Shown here: positions 58,134-64,000 of the stretch, piece after piece
How the letters are laid out: the number at the start of each line of letters is the position of its first letter
How positions within the stretch are numbered: the stretch's first letter is position 1
NCBI GenBank assembly: GCA_965222745.1
Contig: CBDCUW010000005.1
Location: forward strand, 930,001-994,000
Reading direction: 5' to 3'
Source: CBDCUW01 sp965222745
Lineage (GTDB): Bacteria > Planctomycetota > Planctomycetia > Pirellulales > Pirellulaceae
Length of the DNA stretch: 64,000 nt
Notes under the pieces: generated by a model
What the model saw: the letters and a program-made list of their open reading frames with translations, nothing else
Told to the model about the DNA's origin: nothing
Database searches by the model: none
Program-made: the position numbers and the translations under genes

Positions 58134-59750
58134 CTAGAGTTCTTGAAAGAAATCGTTCCCTTTGTCGTCGGCGACGATGAAGGCGGGGAAGTCTCTCACG
58201 GTGATCTTTCGGATCGCTTCCATGCCCAGTTCGGGGAAAGCGATCGTTTCGACCTCCTTGATATTTTCTTGCGCTAGAATCGCTGCGGGACCGCCGATGG
58301 AACCGAGATAGAAGCCGCCGTATTTCTTGCAGCTGTCGGTCACCGCTTGGGACCGATTTCCCTTCGCCAACATCACCATGCTGCCACCTTGGCTTTGGAA
58401 AAGTTCGACGTAGGGATCCATCCGACCCGCCGTGGTCGGACCAAAGCTGCCACTGGGCATTCCTTCGGGCGTCTTGGCCGGCCCGGCGTAGTAGACGGGA
58501 TGGTTTTTGAAATAATCGGGCATCGGCTGGCCGGCGTCCAGCATCTCCTTGATCTTCGCATGCGCGATGTCGCGGGCCACGATCAGCGTGCCATTCAGGC
58601 TGAGCCGCGTTTTGATGGGAAATCGCGAAAGCACCTGCAGCACTTCCTCCATCGGCCGATCCAGGTCGACGATCACTGGCGGCGCCATCGCGGGCGCTTC
58701 TTCGGGCAGGTACTTTTCGGGGTGGTACTCGAGTTGTTCCAAAAAGATTCCGTCGGCAGTGATTTTGCCTTTGATGTTGCGGTCGGCACTGCAACTGACG
58801 CCCAATCCGACTGGGCACGATGCGGCGTGTCGCGGCATCCGAATCACGCGAACATCGTGTGCGAAGTACTTTCCGCCGAACTGGGCGCCCACCTTGGATG
58901 CGGCAGCGATTTCGGCCACCTTCGCCTCCCAATGTGGATCGCGAAATGCACGTCCTCCCTCGCTGCCGCTGGTCGGCAGTCCGTCCAAGTAACCGCAAGA
59001 GGCTAGCTTGGTGATTTTCATCGTCGTCTCGGCGCTGGTGCCGCCGATGACCAGCGCGATGTGATAGGGGGGACAAGCGGCAGTGCCAAGATCCATCAGC
59101 TTCTCGGTTGCGAATTTCAGCAGGCTTTCTTCGTTCAACAAGCTCTTGGTCTGTTGATACAGGTACGACTTGTTCGCCGATCCGCCACCTTTGGCAATGA
59201 ACAGAAACTTGTAGGTGTCGCCGTCGTCGACCAGCAGATCGATCTGGGCCGGCAGGTTGGTCTTGGTGTTCTTTTCCTCGAACATGGTCAACGGAGCGAT
59301 CTGCGAATAACGCAGGTTTTTCTCCTGGTAGGTTTCGTAGATGCCGCGGCTGAGCGCTTCCTCATCGCCGCCTCCCGTCCACACCTGCTGCCCCTTTTTG
59401 GCAAAGACGATCGGTGTTCCGGTGTCTTGGCAAGAAGGAAGCTGGCCATCCTTTGCCACCACCGCGTTTTGCAGCAACGTGTAGATGACAAACCGATCGT
59501 TGTCACTCGCCTCCGGGTCAGCCAGTTCACGCTGCAACATCTTCAAGTGCGAGGCGCGCAGGTAGAAAGACACGTCCGCAAACGCATTCTTAGCCAGCAG
59601 CGTCAGCGCTCGCGGATCGACCTTCAAGATCCTCTTTCCATCGAACTGGGCCACCGAAACCAGGCCGTCGTCAGCCGGATCGTTCAGCTTCCGGTATTCG
59701 GTGGTATCGTCGCCCCACTGAAAAGTCGGTTCGTATTGGAAGGATTCCAT
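58134..59750 (-). CDS. fumA: Fumarate hydratase class I (iron-sulfur type)
   Basis: 538 residues. Class I fumarase, interconverting fumarate and malate in the TCA cycle with a [4Fe-4S] cluster. The three cluster cysteines can be placed in PSCQDTGTP, GTAACPPYH and ASCPVGLGVSCSAD. The C-terminal beta domain contains SGSFGPTTAGRMDPYVELFQ and GGSMVMLAKGNRS. ATG 59750 (MESFQYEP) is chosen for AAGGA about ten bases upstream; a frame to 59843 is open. Length fits the two-domain single-chain enzymes (FumA/FumB). Convergent with the LRR gene 9 bases away. Confidence 0.93.
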   Translation of the reverse strand: MESFQYEPTFQWGDDTTEYRKLNDPADDGLVSVAQFDGKRILKVDPRALTLLAKNAFADVSFYLRASHLKMLQRELADPEASDNDRFVIYTLLQNAVVAKDGQLPSCQDTGTPIVFAKKGQQVWTGGGDEEALSRGIYETYQEKNLRYSQIAPLTMFEEKNTKTNLPAQIDLLVDDGDTYKFLFIAKGGGSANKSYLYQQTKSLLNEESLLKFATEKLMDLGTAACPPYHIALVIGGTSAETTMKITKLASCGYLDGLPTSGSEGGRAFRDPHWEAKVAEIAAASKVGAQFGGKYFAHDVRVIRMPRHAASCPVGLGVSCSADRNIKGKITADGIFLEQLEYHPEKYLPEEAPAMAPPVIVDLDRPMEEVLQVLSRFPIKTRLSLNGTLIVARDIAHAKIKEMLDAGQPMPDYFKNHPVYYAGPAKTPEGMPSGSFGPTTAGRMDPYVELFQSQGGSMVMLAKGNRSQAVTDSCKKYGGFYLGSIGGPAAILAQENIKEVETIAFPELGMEAIRKITVRDFPAFIVADDKGNDFFQEL

Positions 59751-59967
59751 GGCTGCGTCGTCCTTAGGTCGGATCATTCGCGTAGGCCGGACCAAGGTCG
59801 CAAAACCATGCCGTAACTGCGCGGGGCCAGTTCGTCGTTGCACGTAGCGTGCGCGCCGAAAAAACTTCCCGCAGGCGACCGAAGTTCCGGCACTGCAAGG
59901 GTTTGCTTGTTACGGCCTACGATGATCATGAATAATCTAGGTTAGGGGAGAGATTGTTGTCTGGAAG

Positions 59968-62799
59968 CTATTTCACCACCAGGTTGACCAGGCGACCGGG
60001 AACAACGATCCGCTTGACAATCGTCTTGCCGTCGATCGCCGCTTTTACCTTTTCGTCGGCCAAGGCCGTTTCGATCACCGTATCCTGATCGGCATCTGGA
60101 GACACGTTGATTTTCGCTTTGACCTTGCCGTTGATCTGGACCGGCAATTCGATGCTCGTTTGCACCAATGCCGCTTCATCCCACTCGGGCCATTTTTCTT
60201 TGGCGATCGATTCTTGGCCGTCCAGCACCCTCCAAAGTTCTTCGCAAAGATGCGGTGCGTAGGGTGACAAGAGGACCAAAAACGTTCGGACTGCCTCCTT
60301 GGGGCGAGTTTTGCAGCGAGTGAAATGATTGGTGAATTCCATCATTCGCGCGATCGCGGTATTGAAGCTCATCGACTGAGTGTCTTCGGTGACCTTCTTG
60401 ATGGTTTGATGCAAGACCCGGCGCTGCTCGTCATCGCACTGCCCGTCGGAGATCGCGGAGTGTAAGAGCAACTCGTCCGACTTGTCATCGACGACCATCC
60501 GCCAAACACGATCCAAGAAATTCCGCACTCCGCCAACACCGGTCATGCTCCACGGCTTGGTCGCTTCCAACGGTCCCATGAACATTTCGTACAAACGAAG
60601 TGCATCGGCCCCATATTCTCGGACCACTTCATCGGGGTTGACGACATTCCCGCGGCTCTTGCTCATCTTGTAAGCTCGACTTTCCACCTTGATCGCCGGA
60701 TCGTCGGCACGAACGAAGCCGTCTCCCTTCTTTTCCACCTCGTTCTCTTCGAGCGCCACGGGGCTGACCAAATTGCCACCCGAATCGACGAAGTTGCCGT
60801 CGGGTGGAACTTTTCGGACTTCGCCGGCCGACACCGGTTTGCCCTCCGCATCGACATACCCGGTGAATTCGACCTCCCCCAAGATCATGCCTTGATTGAC
60901 CAATCGTCGAAACGGCTCCGACGTACTGACGTGACCTCGATCGTAAAGCACCTTGTGCCAGAATCGCGAATACAAAAGGTGCAATACCGCGTGTTCGGCA
61001 CCGCCAACGTAAAGATCAACCGGCATCCACTGCCGCTCCTTCACCGGGTCCACAAACACTTGCGAGTTTTTGGGGTCGATGTAACGAAGGTAGTACCAAC
61101 AGGAACCGGCCCACTGCGGCATCGTATTGGTTTCGCGACGATATCGAGTTCCGTCGATGGTGACGTATAACCAGTCGTCATCCGCTTTGGCAAGCGGCGG
61201 TTCGGGACGACCATGTGGCTTGAAATCTTCCAATTCGGGCAATCGCACCGGCAACTCACTTTCCGACGCCGTGCGCATGATTCCGGTCGCCTTTCCGTCG
61301 GCATCCAGTTCATGAAGGATCGGGAAAGGTTCGCCCCAAAAACGCTGCCGGCTGAACAACCAATCACGCAACTTGTAGTTGACGGCGCCGTTTCCCTGTC
61401 CGACCTGGGCCAACGATTCGGTCACCGCCTGCTTGACCTGGTCGGTCTGTTGGCCGTCAAACCGGCCGCTGTTGATCGCTTCGCCCTTGGCCACGAAACA
61501 GAAGTCGCCGGCCAAAATTTCCTGACGCTGCGGATGGTCTTGGGGCGGGTTGACCACGGGAACGATCGCCAGATCAAACTGCTTGGCGAATTCGAAGTCA
61601 CGTTCGTCATGCGCCGGAACCGCCATGATCGCTCCGGTTCCGTAGCCGGCCAAAACGTAATCGGCAACCCAAATCGGAATCGATTGCCCGTTGACTGGGT
61701 TGATCGCCTGGCTGCCGGTAAAGACGCCCGTTTTGACTTTATCGTCGGTGCGCTCGCGATCGCTTTTGAACGATGCCTTTTCGCAATAGTCACGTACGGT
61801 TTCGGATTGTTCGTCGGACGTCAAACGATCCAACATCGGATGTTCGGGCGACACGACCATGTACGTGGCGCCAAAGAGCGTATCGGGACGCGTGGTGTAA
61901 ATGCGAAGCGATTGGTTGTCGGGATCGGCGGGAAAACCGGAAGAGGCGCGCGACTGTTTCCAGTTCTCGAAGGCGTCATCGTCACCCACAAAAAAATCGA
62001 CCTCCGCACCGGTGCTGCGACCGATCCAATCCTGCTGCAACTTCTTGATACCGGCCGGCCAGTCAAGGTCGTCCAACTCCTCCAACAATCTTTCGGCGTA
62101 GGCGGTGATTCGCAACATCCATTGGCGAAGCGGAATTCGTCTGACCGGATGGCCACCTCGTTCGCTCTTGCCGTCTTGCACTTCTTCGTTGGCCAGCACG
62201 GTCCCCAAAGCAGGGCACCAATTCACCAACGCGTCATCCTGGTATGCCAGGCGATGCCCGTCACGATACTTCTCGATCGCGACGCGTCCGGCGGCGGTGA
62301 CGTCGGCGGGAATCGGCAACTCGTCAATTGGGCGTCCCTGTTGCCGATCCACATCGAACCAGGTGTCGTACAACACCAAAAAGATCCACTGAGTCCAGCG
62401 AAAATATTCCTCGTCGGTCGTTGCCAAGACGCGATCCCAGTCGTAGCTGAAACCGAGCATTTTCAATTGGCGAGTGAAATTGTCGATGTTCTGTTGAGTT
62501 CGGACCTTGGGATGTTCGCCCGTTTTGATCGCGTGCTCTTCGGCCGGCAAGCCAAAGGCGTCAAAGCCCATCGGGTGCAACACGCTTTCGCCGCGCATCC
62601 GAGCAAAGCGGGCAACGATATCGGTCGCGGTGTATCCTTCGGGGTGTCCGACGTGCAGCCCGTCCCCGCTGGGATAGGGAAACATGTCCAAGATGTAGCG
62701 TTTTGCTCCGGACGGCATCTCGGGCGTGGCGAAAATGCGGTTTTCTTCCCAGAACGCTTGCCAACGGGGCTCGATTTCTGCGGGGTTGTAACGAGGCAT
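59968..62799 (-). CDS. leuS: Leucyl-tRNA synthetase
   Basis: 943 residues from ATG 62799 (MPRYNPAEIEPRWQAFW); the frame extends to 62829. Class I synthetase charging tRNA-Leu. HIGH-type motif in PYPSGDGLHVGHPEGY, an editing (CP1) domain in the middle (VFTGSQAINPVNGQSIPIWV, GTGAIMAVPAHDERDFEFAK), KMSKS in YKMSKSRGNVVNPDEVV and a C-terminal anticodon-binding and tail domain (INVSPDADQDTV). Insertions between about 690 and 740 make it somewhat longer than E. coli LeuS (860). Single essential gene, standing alone. Confidence 0.97.
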   Translation of the reverse strand: MPRYNPAEIEPRWQAFWEENRIFATPEMPSGAKRYILDMFPYPSGDGLHVGHPEGYTATDIVARFARMRGESVLHPMGFDAFGLPAEEHAIKTGEHPKVRTQQNIDNFTRQLKMLGFSYDWDRVLATTDEEYFRWTQWIFLVLYDTWFDVDRQQGRPIDELPIPADVTAAGRVAIEKYRDGHRLAYQDDALVNWCPALGTVLANEEVQDGKSERGGHPVRRIPLRQWMLRITAYAERLLEELDDLDWPAGIKKLQQDWIGRSTGAEVDFFVGDDDAFENWKQSRASSGFPADPDNQSLRIYTTRPDTLFGATYMVVSPEHPMLDRLTSDEQSETVRDYCEKASFKSDRERTDDKVKTGVFTGSQAINPVNGQSIPIWVADYVLAGYGTGAIMAVPAHDERDFEFAKQFDLAIVPVVNPPQDHPQRQEILAGDFCFVAKGEAINSGRFDGQQTDQVKQAVTESLAQVGQGNGAVNYKLRDWLFSRQRFWGEPFPILHELDADGKATGIMRTASESELPVRLPELEDFKPHGRPEPPLAKADDDWLYVTIDGTRYRRETNTMPQWAGSCWYYLRYIDPKNSQVFVDPVKERQWMPVDLYVGGAEHAVLHLLYSRFWHKVLYDRGHVSTSEPFRRLVNQGMILGEVEFTGYVDAEGKPVSAGEVRKVPPDGNFVDSGGNLVSPVALEENEVEKKGDGFVRADDPAIKVESRAYKMSKSRGNVVNPDEVVREYGADALRLYEMFMGPLEATKPWSMTGVGGVRNFLDRVWRMVVDDKSDELLLHSAISDGQCDDEQRRVLHQTIKKVTEDTQSMSFNTAIARMMEFTNHFTRCKTRPKEAVRTFLVLLSPYAPHLCEELWRVLDGQESIAKEKWPEWDEAALVQTSIELPVQINGKVKAKINVSPDADQDTVIETALADEKVKAAIDGKTIVKRIVVPGRLVNLVVK

Positions 62800-63010
62800 G
62801 GATCTTTCAGCCGATTGATGGGAGGGCAAGTTTTCGCTCCAAGGGAAAAGGACCTGGGGCGAAGTGCCGGGGTTCAGTGCGAATTCTAGGTGATCGCTCC
62901 GGTTTCGTAAGGTGGACGGCGTCGGCAGCCGCCATTTTGCCGTCGTGAAACTGCGACGAAGCGGGCGAATGACGTTGACCCTTGGTGTCGCCGAAGATTA
63001 AGGGTCGCCT

Positions 63011-63973
63011 ATGAGCGTTCCTGGAATTCGAATCACTCTGCGGATCACGTGGTGCGCCGCTGCCATCATGCTGAGCGGCTGCCGAATGGGTGTGCCGCTT
63101 CACGTTTGGCAACCGCCGCAACTGGAATCGACCGTCGGCCGGCGTGTTGCCGTTTCACAACTAGCTGGCCCCGAAGAACTGGCCGAAAAAATCGGCTCCC
63201 AGTTGATCGCCACCGCGCCGCGCGACGCCGGGCGTGAAACCGAACTGGTCGATGCAAAATCGTTGCAACCCAAGACCCACATCCAACTCGTTTCGGCAAC
63301 CGACCAGGCGCCCAACGATGTCGCGCTTGCCGCGGTCGCCCGCCGCGAAGAGATCGATTTTGTGCTTCGCGGTGAGATTCTTGCGGATCGATACGCATCG
63401 CACCGTGATGGGGAGCCGCTGACTTCGGACCAGCCGCTGACGATCTCGTGGCGCCTCACTTCGCTCACAGAAAATCGCCCGGCGGGTGGCCAACCGGTGA
63501 CAGTGGACATCGAATCTGCCGTCGATCGGTACCCTGACCTGGGATTAGCTGCCGACAAAGATTCGTTACTGGCAACCGCGATGTCACGAGACACATTGCG
63601 ACTGATCACCCCTTGGATCGATCGCCAGCGAGTCTCGTTGGCGATCCCCTACCTGCTTCCCGGCAGCAAGGAGATACGTCGTGGAAACGCGGCGGCGCTG
63701 GCGGGGCGCTGGGCCGAGGCCGAAGCGATCTGGCAAGACGTCATTGCTCGGCAACCGGCACAAGTCGCCGCTCTTCACAACTTGGCACTCGCCGCGGTAG
63801 CCCGCCAAGATTTCTCGATGGCCAAAACGTTGGGTCGGAAAGCGGTTCGCCGGCAACCCAGCCGGCTGCACAAAAACACGCTGGTGTGGATCGAGTTGAG
63901 ACAACGCGATTATCACGAAGCATTCCACCTGCCCGACCCGCCCGAAGGTTGGTTTGTCACCCGAGGGAATTGA
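63011..63973 (+). CDS. TPR-containing lipoprotein
   Basis: 320 residues. Signal peptide of lipoprotein type with lipobox MLSGC (Cys near residue 24), so it is probably lipid-anchored. The middle (about 40-180) is a domain like those that assemble lipoproteins (VRREEIDFVLRGEILADRYA) with no named family. The C-terminus has two TPR-like helices (AAALAGRWAEAEAIWQDVIA, VAALHNLALAAVARQDFSMA). ATG 63011 is preceded by GGGTCGCC. Complete in the window. It may be an outer-membrane or periplasmic scaffold, which cannot be refined. Confidence 0.75.
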   Translation: MSVPGIRITLRITWCAAAIMLSGCRMGVPLHVWQPPQLESTVGRRVAVSQLAGPEELAEKIGSQLIATAPRDAGRETELVDAKSLQPKTHIQLVSATDQAPNDVALAAVARREEIDFVLRGEILADRYASHRDGEPLTSDQPLTISWRLTSLTENRPAGGQPVTVDIESAVDRYPDLGLAADKDSLLATAMSRDTLRLITPWIDRQRVSLAIPYLLPGSKEIRRGNAAALAGRWAEAEAIWQDVIARQPAQVAALHNLALAAVARQDFSMAKTLGRKAVRRQPSRLHKNTLVWIELRQRDYHEAFHLPDPPEGWFVTRGN

Positions 63974-64000
63974 ATCGGCCTTCTGCCGCCGCCCTGGGTC

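Noticed and set aside
61213..62889. 558-residue plus-strand frame opposite leuS
   Set aside because: Antisense to a clearly recognised synthetase; no domain or signal.

Overview
The window looks like a chromosome segment of a marine planctomycete of the Pirellulaceae (Rhodopirellula and relatives). The evidence is family-level: DUF1552, DUF1592/1588/1585, DUF1549/DUF1553 and DUF1501 proteins with planctomycete cytochrome-like CxxCH motifs, a Cys-type sulfatase beside a SUMF1-like protein, a short ECF sigma/serine-threonine kinase pair, and IS elements typical of that group. The species cannot be read from the sequence.

Layout. (1) 1-14422 is ordinary planctomycete chromosome: a DUF1552 protein, a SUMF1-LRR fusion, a DUF1592 protein, an ECF sigma - membrane kinase - coiled-coil operon, a zinc-ribbon protein and a large multi-PAS hybrid histidine kinase. 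(2) 14423-17600 is a nested transposon: an ISAzo13-type element sits inside another DDE transposase gene, and removing it restores that frame exactly. A sulfatase follows (17674-19089). (3) 19100-47730 is a 28-kb accessory island. It holds two paralogous modules (primase-helicase plus truncated tyrosine-recombinase domain; module 1 also has a complete recombinase), short recurring junction repeats (here called sites A-J), two copies of a ~0.9-kb non-coding repeat, and small conflict-type genes: an HNH pair, two HEPN proteins, an ADP-ribosyltransferase-like gene, a serine hydroxymethyltransferase with an unusual N-terminal domain, and an immunity-like gene. It ends in an RHS/YD-repeat gene broken at both ends. 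Nearly all island cargo genes lie on the minus strand. Four IS elements (IS1380-type, an IS4/IS701-type, an IS701-type and IS21-type) interrupt three cargo genes. In each case I could rejoin the reading frame by removing the elements. (4) 48263-63973 is core-like again: a DUF1549/1553 protein and a DUF1501 protein, a MogA-type enzyme, an SPFH protein with an NAD-kinase-like protein, a primary-type sigma factor, an LRR protein, class I fumarase, leucyl-tRNA synthetase and a TPR lipoprotein.

How the island may work (inference). The last coding stretch of the broken RHS gene, encoding DAYGR followed by a stem-loop and the palindrome GTCAAACACGGTTCGCC, recurs just downstream of both recombinase/primase modules. 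This suggests that the modules integrate at, or recombine through, the tip of RHS genes and bring toxin, immunity or defence cargo with them. The primase-helicase plus tyrosine-recombinase composition resembles a self-replicating integrative or satellite-type element. All identifications here are by eye from motifs; none were checked against databases.
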